NCBI GenBank assembly: GCA_948500755.1
Contig: CAOOYH010000005.1
Span: forward strand, 1-64,000
Length of the DNA stretch: 64,000 bases
Direction: 5' to 3'
Source: an uncultured Lactobacillus sp.
GTDB lineage: Bacteria; Bacillota; Bacilli; Lactobacillales; Lactobacillaceae
Below the pieces are notes generated by a model. It saw only the letters and a program-made list of their open reading frames with translations, ran no database searches and was not told the origin of the DNA. Every line of letters starts with the position of its first letter. The stretch's first letter is position 1. Both the position numbers and the translations under genes were made by a program. Below are positions 16,922-25,707 of this stretch, one piece after another.

Positions 16922-17455
16922 TTAAATTTGATAAACAAATTTTTTAATCGCTTCATCACCAAATTCTTGATTTTGACGAATTAAAATCCCTGCACATGCT
17001 TCGCTATCACTCAAGGCATTATGGTGATGCCAGAGTTTGACATCTAAAGCCTCGGAAACCGTATCTAGTTTATGATTAGGTAAATCCGGCTCAAACCGTT
17101 TGCTAGTTGCTAAAGTATCAATAACCAAATAATGAGGTTCTTCAATATTATAACGAGCTAGTGATTTACGCATCACGTTCGTGTCAAAACGGGCATTATG
17201 AGCAATTACCAACATTCCTGGCTGATAGAGATCTTTGATCTTGGGCCAGACTTCAGCCATCGTTGGTGCATCTTTGACATTATCAGCAGTAATGTTGTGA
17301 ATTTTAATGTTACGGCTATCAAAAGGCATCTGCGGATTAATAACTGTGTAAAAACGATCAACAATTTTGTTGTTTCTTACCATCACGAGAGCTAGTGAAC
17401 ATGCGCTTTCTGGATAGCGATTTGCCGTTTCAAAGTCCATTGCAATAAAATTCAT
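16922..17455 (-). CDS. DEDDh 3'-5' exonuclease, DNA polymerase III epsilon-like
   Basis: This 177-residue stand-alone exonuclease domain has all DEDDh residues: Asp and Glu in MDFETA near the N-terminus, the middle Asp in HNARFDTNVM, and the final His and Asp in HHNALSDSEA. It removes nucleotides from a 3' end and could act in proofreading, repair or RNA decay; PolC in this group has its own exonuclease, so the role is auxiliary. It is a single gene, convergent with the deo operon. Confidence 0.88.
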   Translation of the reverse strand: MNFIAMDFETANRYPESACSLALVMVRNNKIVDRFYTVINPQMPFDSRNIKIHNITADNVKDAPTMAEVWPKIKDLYQPGMLVIAHNARFDTNVMRKSLARYNIEEPHYLVIDTLATSKRFEPDLPNHKLDTVSEALDVKLWHHHNALSDSEACAGILIRQNQEFGDEAIKKFVYQI

Positions 17456-17550
17456 AAAAAACCTCCAATAATTAAAATTAGTATAGCATATGGTCTTAGA
17501 TGAGGTGAATGAGGTAAAATATTAGAAGGATATTATGAGGGGGTTTTATT

Positions 17551-18453
17551 TTGCAGTTGCTTGATTTAAAAGGTGACGGAATTGATATTCAAGAAAAAGT
17601 TCCGTTGAGCAAATATACATTTACTAAAACAGGAGGTCCTGCCGAGTTTTTGGCTTTTCCAAAAAATATTGATCAATTAGAAAAGTTGGTTCAAGTAACT
17701 AGGGAAAATAATATCCCTTTAACAGTGATTGGAAATGCATCTAACTTAATTATTCGTGACGGCGGTATTGATGGGTTAGTGGTAATTTTAACCGAAATGA
17801 ATCAAATTACAGTCAATGGCACAGAAGTTACTGCTGAAGCAGGAGCACGAATTATTGATACAGCCTTTACTGCAGCTAAGGCGGCTCTTAGTGGAATGGA
17901 ATTTGCAGCCGGAATTCCAGGCAGTGTTGGTGGCGGCGTCTTCATGAATGCTGGTGCTTATGGTGGTGAAACTCAAGAAGTAGTTAAAACCGTTAATGTA
18001 ATGACTAAAGATGGCGAATTTAAGACGTATTCTAATGAAGAAATGGAGTTTTCTTATCGTCACTCTTTAATTCAAGAAAATGGTGATATTGTTTTAAGCG
18101 CAACTTTTGAATTAAAGAAGGGCGAAAAAGATAAAATCCTGGACGAAATGAATTATTTAAATGCACTTAGACGTTATAAACAGCCACTTGAATACCCATC
18201 TTGCGGAAGTGTATTTAAACGTCCTAAGGGGCATTTTGTTGGCCCAATGATTATTAAAGCTGGCCTTCAAGGAAAGCAAATTGGTGGAGCCCAAGATTCA
18301 ACTAAGCATGCCGGATTTATAGTAAATAAAGGTGGCGCAACAGCAACTGATTATTTGGATTTAATCCATTTAATACAAAAAGTGATTAAAGAAAAATATG
18401 ATATTGATCTTCACACTGAAGTTAGAATTATTGGAAAAAGCGAAAATGATTAG
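17551..18453 (+). CDS. murB: UDP-N-acetylenolpyruvoylglucosamine reductase
   Basis: This 300-residue flavoenzyme has the FAD-binding PCMH region (TVIGNASNLIIRDGGIDGLVV and AGIPGSVGGGVFMNAGAYGGE) and the catalytic serine in SCGSVFKRP near residue 220. It makes UDP-N-acetylmuramic acid for peptidoglycan. The start is TTG 17551, seven bases after GAGGGGG. potABCD follows on the same strand after a weak hairpin, an arrangement widely conserved in lactobacilli. Confidence 0.95.
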   Translation: MQLLDLKGDGIDIQEKVPLSKYTFTKTGGPAEFLAFPKNIDQLEKLVQVTRENNIPLTVIGNASNLIIRDGGIDGLVVILTEMNQITVNGTEVTAEAGARIIDTAFTAAKAALSGMEFAAGIPGSVGGGVFMNAGAYGGETQEVVKTVNVMTKDGEFKTYSNEEMEFSYRHSLIQENGDIVLSATFELKKGEKDKILDEMNYLNALRRYKQPLEYPSCGSVFKRPKGHFVGPMIIKAGLQGKQIGGAQDSTKHAGFIVNKGGATATDYLDLIHLIQKVIKEKYDIDLHTEVRIIGKSEND

Positions 18454-18458
18454 TAGCA

Positions 18459-18489
18459 GGCTACAGGCTGGAAAGCTTGTAGCTTCTTT
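18459..18489 (+). terminator. Weak hairpin between murB and potA
   Basis: GGCTACAGGCT can pair with AGCTTGTAGCT around GGAA with two G-U pairs, followed by TCTTT. It probably gives partial termination, setting potABCD below or apart from murB. Confidence 0.5.
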
Positions 18490-18503
18490 GATAGAGAGGG
18501 AAA

Positions 18504-19592
18504 ATGGATTTAATACAACTTAAAGATGTGAATAAACGCTATGATGATGGCTTTGTAGCGTTAAAAAATATCAATTTAACAATTGAATCGGGTAAATTTT
18601 ATTCTTTATTGGGACCTAGTGGATCGGGTAAGTCAACAATTTTACGAATTATTGCTGGATTTAGCCAACCCACTGAAGGTAAGGTTTATTTTGATGGGAA
18701 AGATATTACGGATCTTGATCCAGCTAAAAGACATGTTAATACAGTTTTTCAAAATTATGCTCTCTTTCCTCATCTAAATGTTTTTGAAAACGTAGCTTTT
18801 GGTTTAAAGATTAAGAAAGTACCCATGAATAAAATAAAAAAGGCAGTCAAAGATGCTCTTCATATGGTGCGGCTTGACGGCTTTGCTAATCGGGAAATTT
18901 CTGAATTGTCTGGGGGACAGCAACAACGTGTAGCAATTGCCCGAGCAATCGTAAATGAGCCCAAAGTTTTGCTGTTAGATGAATCCTTATCAGCGCTGGA
19001 TAAACGATTGCGTAAAGAAATGCAATTTGAATTAAGAGCCATCCAGAAGAAATTGGGGATTACTTTTATTTTTGTTACTCATGATCAAGAAGAAGCCTTA
19101 TCGATGAGTGATGAAATTTTTGTTCTCAATGATGGAAAAATTCAGCAAAGTGGAACCCCTGTAGATATTTATGATGAGCCAATTAATGATTTTGTTGCTA
19201 GATTTATCGGGGATTCCAATATTTTACCGGGGAGAATGATTAAAGACTTTGAGGTAGAGTTTGCAAATAAACGCTTTAAATGTGCGGATGCGGGAATGAA
19301 GGCTAATGAAAAAGTTGAAGTTGTTATTCGACCTGAAGATTTAGATATTACTACTCCTGATAAAGGAAAACTTGTGGTCACGGTTCAAAGTCAGCTCTTT
19401 TTAGGAGATCATTTTGAAATTAAAGCGATTGATGCTGATGAAAATGAATGGCTCATTCAATCGACTAATGGATGTAAGGTGGGCGAACGAATTGGTTTAT
19501 ATTTTGATCCAGAAGATATTCATGTAATGCGTCTTCATGAAAGTCAAGAAGAATTTGATGCCCGACTTGAAACTTATGAGGGGGAGAATTAG
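18504..19592 (+). CDS. potA: Spermidine/putrescine ABC transporter ATP-binding protein
   Basis: This 362-residue ATPase has Walker A GPSGSGKST, signature LSGGQQQRVAIARA and Walker B LLLDESLSALD, followed by a C-terminal TOBE-like regulatory domain (about 240-362). It powers polyamine import by PotB and PotC. The D-loop position usually read as DEPLSALD is DESLSALD here; the catalytic glutamate is kept. It overlaps nothing upstream, and potB starts one base after its stop. Confidence 0.94.
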   Translation: MDLIQLKDVNKRYDDGFVALKNINLTIESGKFYSLLGPSGSGKSTILRIIAGFSQPTEGKVYFDGKDITDLDPAKRHVNTVFQNYALFPHLNVFENVAFGLKIKKVPMNKIKKAVKDALHMVRLDGFANREISELSGGQQQRVAIARAIVNEPKVLLLDESLSALDKRLRKEMQFELRAIQKKLGITFIFVTHDQEEALSMSDEIFVLNDGKIQQSGTPVDIYDEPINDFVARFIGDSNILPGRMIKDFEVEFANKRFKCADAGMKANEKVEVVIRPEDLDITTPDKGKLVVTVQSQLFLGDHFEIKAIDADENEWLIQSTNGCKVGERIGLYFDPEDIHVMRLHESQEEFDARLETYEGEN

Positions 19593-19593
19593 G

Positions 19594-20403
19594 GTGAAGA
19601 ATAAGAAACTTTTTTTAATTCCATATTATTTATGGATTTTCTTATTTGTAATTCTGCCAATTTTATTAATAATTTGGTATTCATTAACAGATAGTAATCA
19701 TCATTTTACACTGAATAACTTTGTTCAATTTTTTCGCAATGGAACTTTTTTGCGAATGATGATTAATTCATTTTGGTATGCTTTTTTAATTACAGTCATT
19801 ACTTTGCTTATTTCTTATCCTGCGGCATATTTTTTGACTAAAATGAAGAATCAGCAACTCTGGTTAATGTTGATTATTTTGCCTACATGGATAAATTTAT
19901 TGCTTAAGGCCTATGCTTTTATTGGTATTTTAGGAAATAACGGCTTGGTCAATAAGTTTTTGCATTTATTTGGAATTGGCCCGGTAAATATCTTATTTAC
20001 GGATTTTGCCTTTATTTTTGTGGCAACTTATATTGAAATCCCATTTATGATTTTGCCAATTTATAATGCCATTAAAGAAATTGATACAGCGCTGATTCAA
20101 GCTTCTGAGGATTTGGGGGCAAGTAAATGGCAAACTTTTTACTATGTTTTATGGCCTTTATCTAAACCAGGAGTGGAAAGTGGAGTGCAGGCAATCTTTA
20201 TCCCATCCTTATCATTGTTCATGTTAACTAGGTTGATTGGGGGAAATCGAGTAATTACCTTAGGTACTGCAATTGAGGAGTACTTCATGACCACCATGAA
20301 TTGGAATATGGGAGCTACGATTGGTGTAGTTTTGATTATTTTGATGGTTTTGGTCATGCTTTTGACTGGACGAAAAAGAAAGAGAAAGAGGGTTAACTTA
20401 TGA
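19594..20403 (+). CDS. potB: Spermidine/putrescine ABC transporter permease PotB
   Basis: This 269-residue protein has six hydrophobic helices and the EAA-like coupling loop ALIQASEDLGASKWQTFYYVLWPLSKPG near residue 165. It forms the membrane channel with PotC. The start is GTG 19594, just after the potA stop, with GAGGGGGAG inside the potA end; longer forms would lie inside potA. It overlaps potC by four bases (ATGA), indicating coupled translation. Confidence 0.93.
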   Translation: MKNKKLFLIPYYLWIFLFVILPILLIIWYSLTDSNHHFTLNNFVQFFRNGTFLRMMINSFWYAFLITVITLLISYPAAYFLTKMKNQQLWLMLIILPTWINLLLKAYAFIGILGNNGLVNKFLHLFGIGPVNILFTDFAFIFVATYIEIPFMILPIYNAIKEIDTALIQASEDLGASKWQTFYYVLWPLSKPGVESGVQAIFIPSLSLFMLTRLIGGNRVITLGTAIEEYFMTTMNWNMGATIGVVLIILMVLVMLLTGRKRKRKRVNL

Positions 20404-21209
20404 GAAAAAATCTTGTAGCCAAAATTTACTTAGGTTTAACTTTGATTATCTTATATGTGCCCATTTTCTATCTGATCTACTTTTCTTTTTCTAGTGGTAA
20501 AAATATGAATAAGTTTGGTAGTTTTACTTGGGAACATTATCAAACTTTATTTCAAGATAATCGTTTACTAGCCATCTTTTTAGAAACGATTTTGTTAGCG
20601 CTATTGTCTAGTTTAGTTGCAACTGTTATTGGGACAATTGGTGCATTTGCAATTGCGATGGCCAAAAGAAAATCTTCCAAAAAAGTTCTGCTCAGTCTAA
20701 ATAATGTCTTGATGGTTTCTCCCGATGTTATTATTGGGGCGAGTTTTTTGATTTTCTTTACAGCATTAGGTTTTGGTTTAAATTTTGGCTCTGTATTACT
20801 TAGTCACATTGCTTTCTCTATTCCAATTGTTGTTCTCATGGTCTTACCACGTTTGGAAGAAATGGATTTTTCTTTAATTGATGCGGCTAGAGATCTGGGA
20901 GCTAATTCGTATCAAGTATTTACTAATGTAATGTTACCCGTAATGATGCCTGGGATTTTTTCTGGATTCTTTATGGCGCTAACCTATTCCTTGGATGATT
21001 TTGCAGTAACATTTTTTGTAACTGGAAATGGTTTTTCAACATTATCAGTTGAAATTTATTCAAGAGCTCGCCAAGGAATCGATTTAGAAATTAATGCTTT
21101 AAGTACAGTGATGTTTTTATTTGTATTAGTGTTAGTAGGAATTTATTATTTTATCACTACTCGTAAAAACAAGAAAAATCATCGGCCAATTGGAGGAATG
21201 ATCAAATGA
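20400..21209 (+). CDS. potC: Spermidine/putrescine ABC transporter permease PotC
   Basis: This 269-residue partner permease has six helices and the coupling loop FSLIDAARDLGANSYQVFTNVMLPVMMPG near residue 158. It overlaps both potB and potD by four bases, so subunits are made in step. Confidence 0.93.
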   Translation: MRKNLVAKIYLGLTLIILYVPIFYLIYFSFSSGKNMNKFGSFTWEHYQTLFQDNRLLAIFLETILLALLSSLVATVIGTIGAFAIAMAKRKSSKKVLLSLNNVLMVSPDVIIGASFLIFFTALGFGLNFGSVLLSHIAFSIPIVVLMVLPRLEEMDFSLIDAARDLGANSYQVFTNVMLPVMMPGIFSGFFMALTYSLDDFAVTFFVTGNGFSTLSVEIYSRARQGIDLEINALSTVMFLFVLVLVGIYYFITTRKNKKNHRPIGGMIK

Positions 21210-22279
21210 AAAAGATACTATGGTCAATTGTGGCAATAATATTGGCTTGTATGGGTCTTGGCTATGCCGCAATTAAACTCGATCAACCTTCAATCAAGAC
21301 GAAAAAGCAAAATTTGATTATTTACAATTGGGGAGATTATTTAGATCCTAAACTAATTAAGCAATTTGAAAAAAAGTACGGTTATCATGTGATTTATGAA
21401 ACATTTGATTCAAATGAAGCTATGTATACCAAAATAAAACAGGGTGGGACGGCTTATGATATTACGATTCCGTCGGAATATATGGTAACCAAGATGAGAA
21501 AAGCTAATCTGTTAGATCATTTAGATACTAAAAAAATCCCTAATCTTAAATACATTGGGAAGAATTTCTTACATCAACCCTTTGACACTAATAATGATTA
21601 CTCAATTCCGTATTTTTGGGGTACCCTAGGGATTGTTTATAATGATCGGTTTGTTAAGAAAGGATCGATTACTAACTGGAATGATTTATGGAGTAAAAAA
21701 TACCGCCATCAGATTCTATTAGTGGATTCAGCTAGGGATGCAATGGGAATGTCTTTAAAATCATTAGGGTATTCGATGAACACCACCAGTTCCATTAAAC
21801 TGCATTTAGCTCAAACAAAATTAGATACATTGGGTCCCAATATTAAAGCGATTATCTCTGATGAAATGAAGATGTACATGATTCAAAATGAAGCTTCTAT
21901 TGGCGTAACATGGTCTGGTGAAGCGCATGAAATGATGGAAGAAAATTCTCATCTACACTACGTAGTTCCTAGTGAAGGGTCCAATCTTTGGTTTGATAAT
22001 TTTGTTATTCCTAAAACTGCTAAAAATAAAACGGCTGCTTACCAGTTCATTAATTTTATGCTGGAACCTAAAAATGCAGCTAAAAATGCGGAATATGTTG
22101 GTTATGCGACTCCTAATTTGGCAGCTAAAAAGTTGCTTCCTAAAAATGTTAGAAATAATCCTGAATTTTATCCAAGTGAGGAAAAATTGCGTAAGTTACA
22201 AGTTTTTAAGGATTTAGGACCTAAAAAGACGCAAGAATATAATGATTTGTTTTTAGAATTTAAAATGTATGCGCGTTAA
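21206..22279 (+). CDS. potD: Spermidine/putrescine-binding protein PotD
   Basis: This 357-residue extracellular binding protein starts with a positively charged N-terminus and a hydrophobic stretch ending ILAC, which may serve as a lipobox anchoring it to the membrane. The mature part has the periplasmic-binding fold (NLIIYNWGDYLDPKLI, then YDITIPSEYMV). It captures polyamines for PotABC. The lipobox has Leu at -2, slightly unusual. cdaA follows after 45 bases. Confidence 0.92.
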   Translation: MKKILWSIVAIILACMGLGYAAIKLDQPSIKTKKQNLIIYNWGDYLDPKLIKQFEKKYGYHVIYETFDSNEAMYTKIKQGGTAYDITIPSEYMVTKMRKANLLDHLDTKKIPNLKYIGKNFLHQPFDTNNDYSIPYFWGTLGIVYNDRFVKKGSITNWNDLWSKKYRHQILLVDSARDAMGMSLKSLGYSMNTTSSIKLHLAQTKLDTLGPNIKAIISDEMKMYMIQNEASIGVTWSGEAHEMMEENSHLHYVVPSEGSNLWFDNFVIPKTAKNKTAAYQFINFMLEPKNAAKNAEYVGYATPNLAAKKLLPKNVRNNPEFYPSEEKLRKLQVFKDLGPKKTQEYNDLFLEFKMYAR

Positions 22280-22324
22280 CGCTCAGACTTGGTTATAATT
22301 AATAATCAGGAAGGGGGAAGGGTA

Positions 22325-23167
22325 TTGAAGTTTGATATTTCAAGCTTCCTTACTTGGAATAATTTTTCTATAGCGTTAGACGTTTTGATTATTTGGTATT
22401 TAGTCTATCGCTTAATTATGCTAATTAGAGGTACTAAAGCTGTCCAATTAGCTAAAGGAATTGTTTTTATTTTCATAGTAAGGATAATTGCTGGTTTCTT
22501 GCATTTAAATGCATTGACGTATATTGTTGATCAAATTGTTTCATGGGCTGTGGTTGGAATTATTGTAATTTTCCAACCAGAAATCAGGCGTGGACTTGAG
22601 CGAATTGGCCGCACTCCGCTTTTTGGTGGTCGTGAAGAAAATGCTCATGATCAATCGGTTAAGTTTATTAAAGAGCTCGATAAAGCCATTCAATATATGT
22701 CTAAAAGACGAATTGGGGCGCTCATTACCATTCAGCAAGAAACTGGGTTAGATGATTATATTGAAACTGGAATTAAGCTAGATGCGGACGTATCTGGGGA
22801 ACTTTTGATCAATATTTTTATTCCGAATACTCCATTGCATGATGGAGCGGTAATTATTAATAATGATCGGATTGCGGTTGCAGCAGCTTATTTACCGTTA
22901 TCGGACAGTACAATGATTCCTAAACGGCTTGGCACTCGTCATAGAGCGGCTGTAGGAATTTCTGAAGTGACAGATGCCATTACAATTGTTGTTTCAGAAG
23001 AAACAGGTGGAGTCACAATTACTCGTAATGGTCGTCTTCTGCTTGATATGACGAGAGAAGAATATATGAAGTATTTAACTGCAGAACTAGTTCCTAAAAA
23101 AGAAAAAGGTACAAAATGGTACCAAAAGCTTTTTAATAAAATTTGGAAGTGGGGTGCAGGCCGATGA
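22325..23167 (+). CDS. cdaA: Membrane diadenylate cyclase CdaA
   Basis: This 280-residue enzyme has three N-terminal transmembrane helices (about 12-90) and a DAC domain with both catalytic motifs, DGA (Asp173-Ala175) and RHR (Arg205-Arg207). It joins two ATP into cyclic di-AMP, which controls potassium and osmolyte balance and is essential in many Firmicutes. The start is TTG 22325, seven bases after GGGGG. It overlaps cdaR by four bases and heads the conserved cdaA-cdaR-glmM unit. Confidence 0.94.
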   Translation: MKFDISSFLTWNNFSIALDVLIIWYLVYRLIMLIRGTKAVQLAKGIVFIFIVRIIAGFLHLNALTYIVDQIVSWAVVGIIVIFQPEIRRGLERIGRTPLFGGREENAHDQSVKFIKELDKAIQYMSKRRIGALITIQQETGLDDYIETGIKLDADVSGELLINIFIPNTPLHDGAVIINNDRIAVAAAYLPLSDSTMIPKRLGTRHRAAVGISEVTDAITIVVSEETGGVTITRNGRLLLDMTREEYMKYLTAELVPKKEKGTKWYQKLFNKIWKWGAGR

Positions 23168-24135
23168 AAGATTTTTGGGGAAAGCCTTGGTTTATTAAGG
23201 TGGTTTCTTTATTAATCGCTATTTTGTTAGTAGTTTATATCGATTCAACCCAACCTGGTTTTATCACTCAGGGTGAGCCTAAAAAAACGCGTCAAACGGC
23301 TAGTGAAATCCAAACCATTAAAGTCCCACTTCAAGTTTCAGTTGATACAGATAAATATTATGTAGTAGGATATCCGGAAAAGGTCAGCGTTACTTTAGAA
23401 GGTGCTAACGCATTAGTGACCTCAACAATTAATACTCAAAATTTTCGTGCATATATTGATTTAACAGATAAAAAAGTCGGTAAACAGGCTGTAAAAGTGC
23501 AAGTGAGTGGATTAAGCAAGCAATTATCTTATTCAATTAATCCTAAAACTGTAAATGTCGATATTGAACGTCGAAAATCGACTACCATGCCCGTGCAAAT
23601 AGAGTATAATAAAAATGCTGTGGCTAGAGGATATAAGATTGGTAAAACATCAGTTAGTCCTCAGCAGGTAGAAGTAACTGGTGCAAAAGCTGAAGTCAAT
23701 CAGATTGACCAGATTGTTGCTAAAGTTGCTCTTCCTAATGGAATTGATCACGACTATACGCGACAAGTGATTTTGGTTGCAGAAGATAAAAAAGGTCGTC
23801 AATTAAATGTAGTGATTGATCCTACGACTGCCAAAGCAAACATTCCAATTTCAACATCTAAAAAGACTGTCAAAATTGATTTAGATTCAAAGAATGAGGA
23901 AAGTGATAAAGTTTATTCAGTGACTGCGCGGACAGATCAAGTAACTTTATATGGTGAAAAGAGTGCACTGGCTAAAGTTAACCGTCTGAAAGTAAATGTG
24001 GACTTAAGAGATGTTAATTCTTCAATTACTAAGGATGTGCCAATTGAGCTTCCTAAGGGAGCAGTGCGGTCCGATCCCGGCAGTATTCAAGTTCAAATTA
24101 AAGTAAAAAACGCGTCTAGCGCAAAAAATAATTAG
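23164..24135 (+). CDS. cdaR: CdaA regulator CdaR (YbbR domains)
   Basis: This 323-residue protein has one N-terminal membrane helix (about 9-25) and an extracellular part of repeated YbbR domains, seen as recurring KVPLQVSV, MPVQIEY and VKIDLD units. It binds CdaA and tunes its activity. The start is the ATG inside the cdaA stop (ATGA), so translation is coupled. Confidence 0.92.
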   Translation: MKDFWGKPWFIKVVSLLIAILLVVYIDSTQPGFITQGEPKKTRQTASEIQTIKVPLQVSVDTDKYYVVGYPEKVSVTLEGANALVTSTINTQNFRAYIDLTDKKVGKQAVKVQVSGLSKQLSYSINPKTVNVDIERRKSTTMPVQIEYNKNAVARGYKIGKTSVSPQQVEVTGAKAEVNQIDQIVAKVALPNGIDHDYTRQVILVAEDKKGRQLNVVIDPTTAKANIPISTSKKTVKIDLDSKNEESDKVYSVTARTDQVTLYGEKSALAKVNRLKVNVDLRDVNSSITKDVPIELPKGAVRSDPGSIQVQIKVKNASSAKNN

Positions 24136-24166
24136 AAATTTATTGTGAAGAAAGGTTGTTTTTCTT

Positions 24167-25519
24167 ATGTTAAAGTATTTTGGAACCGATGGCGTTCGTG
24201 GAGTAGCAAATCAAGGTCTTACTCCAGAAATGGCTTTTAAACTTGGCCGTGATGGTGGATATGTTTTAACCAAGAATAAAAAAGATGGTGAACAAGCTAA
24301 GGTTCTTGTTTCTCGCGATACTCGTATTTCTGGTCAAATGTTAGAATATGCTTTAATTTCTGGTCTTCTTTCAGTTGGTATTGAAGTTCTTGAAGTTGGC
24401 GTTATTACTACTCCAGGTCTTTCATATTTAGTTCGTGCTCAAGGTGCTGACGCCGGAATTCAAATTTCTGCTTCTCACAATCCAGTAGAAGATAATGGTA
24501 TTAAGTTCTTTGGTAGCAATGGCTTGAAGCTTTCAGATGCTATGGAGGAAGAAATTGAGAAATTAATTGATGCCGAAGAAGATACCTTGCCACGTCCTTC
24601 CGCAAATGGTTTGGGAACTGTAACTGACTTCCACGAAGGTAGTTCAAAATATCTCCAATTTATCGAAAATACTATTCCTGAAGATTTAAGTGGTATTAAA
24701 GTAGTTATTGATGGTGCCAATGGTGCTTCAAGTGCTTTGATTTCTCGCTTATTTGCTGATTGTGGCGTGGACTTCACTACTATTGCAACTCATCCAGATG
24801 GTTTAAACATTAATGATCATGTTGGTGCAACCCACACTAAGAAATTGCAAGAAGAAGTTGTAAAGCAAGGTGCTCAATTGGGTCTTGCTTTTGATGGGGA
24901 TGCTGATCGTTGCATTGCCGTTGATGAAAATGGTAATGAAGTAGATGGTGATCACATTATGTACGTAATTGGTACTTACTTAGCTGATCATGGCCGTCTT
25001 AAGAAAGACACTATTGTCACGACTGTAATGAGTAACTTGGGCTTCACTAAGGCACTTGAAAGAAAAGGACTTAAGAATATTCGTACTCAAGTTGGTGACC
25101 GTTATGTTTCCGAAGAAATGCGTGCACATGGTTATAACCTCGGTGGTGAACAGTCAGGTCACGTTATTATGACTGATTACCATAATACTGGTGATGGGAT
25201 GCTTACTGGCCTTCATTTGATGCTTGTTATGAAGAAGACTGGCAAGTCATTATCTGAATTGCTTGAAGACTTTAAGGATTACCCACAATGTCTTGTAAAT
25301 GTTCCTGTAGAAGATAAGAAGAGTTGGAAAGAACATCAACCAATTCTCGATGTAATTAAGGAAGTTGAAGCTGATATGAACGGCAATGGTCGTGTATTGG
25401 TTCGTCCTTCAGGAACTCAAGATTTGCTTCGTGTAATGGCAGAAGGTCCTACTCAAGAAGAAACTGATGCATACGTTGACCGTATTGTTAAAGTTGTAGA
25501 AAAAGAAATGGGTAAGTAA
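24167..25519 (+). CDS. glmM: Phosphoglucosamine mutase
   Basis: This 450-residue enzyme has the phosphoserine loop ISASHNP (Ser103), the metal-binding DGDADR near residue 243 and the phosphate-binding RPSGTQDLLRVM at the end. It converts glucosamine 6-phosphate to glucosamine 1-phosphate for wall precursors. It follows cdaA and cdaR; GlmM is also known to interact with CdaA and inhibit it in other Firmicutes. Confidence 0.97.
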   Translation: MLKYFGTDGVRGVANQGLTPEMAFKLGRDGGYVLTKNKKDGEQAKVLVSRDTRISGQMLEYALISGLLSVGIEVLEVGVITTPGLSYLVRAQGADAGIQISASHNPVEDNGIKFFGSNGLKLSDAMEEEIEKLIDAEEDTLPRPSANGLGTVTDFHEGSSKYLQFIENTIPEDLSGIKVVIDGANGASSALISRLFADCGVDFTTIATHPDGLNINDHVGATHTKKLQEEVVKQGAQLGLAFDGDADRCIAVDENGNEVDGDHIMYVIGTYLADHGRLKKDTIVTTVMSNLGFTKALERKGLKNIRTQVGDRYVSEEMRAHGYNLGGEQSGHVIMTDYHNTGDGMLTGLHLMLVMKKTGKSLSELLEDFKDYPQCLVNVPVEDKKSWKEHQPILDVIKEVEADMNGNGRVLVRPSGTQDLLRVMAEGPTQEETDAYVDRIVKVVEKEMGK

Positions 25520-25538
25520 TCAACTGTTTTCTAGTCTT

Positions 25539-25572
25539 AATAGATCCAGGTATTTCCTGGATCTATTTTTTT
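25539..25572 (+). terminator. Terminator after glmM
   Basis: ATAGATCCAGG and CCTGGATCTAT enclose TATTT and are followed by seven T. Confidence 0.9.
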
Positions 25573-25608
25573 ATTAAAAAATAATATACCAATTTTGCAA
25601 CTTTCTTC

Positions 25609-25637
25609 TTGACCGATTTGATAAAAAGGGCTATGAT
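25609..25637 (+). promoter_or_regulatory. glmS promoter
   Basis: TTGACC (25609-25614) and TATGAT (25632-25637) are 17 bases apart. The leader is only about 64 bases, too short for a glmS ribozyme. It holds direct repeats AACTAGTCCA and AACTAGACCA at 25660 and 25684. Confidence 0.78.
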
Positions 25638-25707
25638 TGCACTTGTAACAATAAAAATTAACTAGTCCATTTAGATAAAATTGAACTAGACCAAAGGAGA
25701 AAAATAT

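Noticed and set aside
25638..25707. glmS ribozyme
   Set aside because: The leader after the promoter is far too short and none of the ribozyme core is seen.
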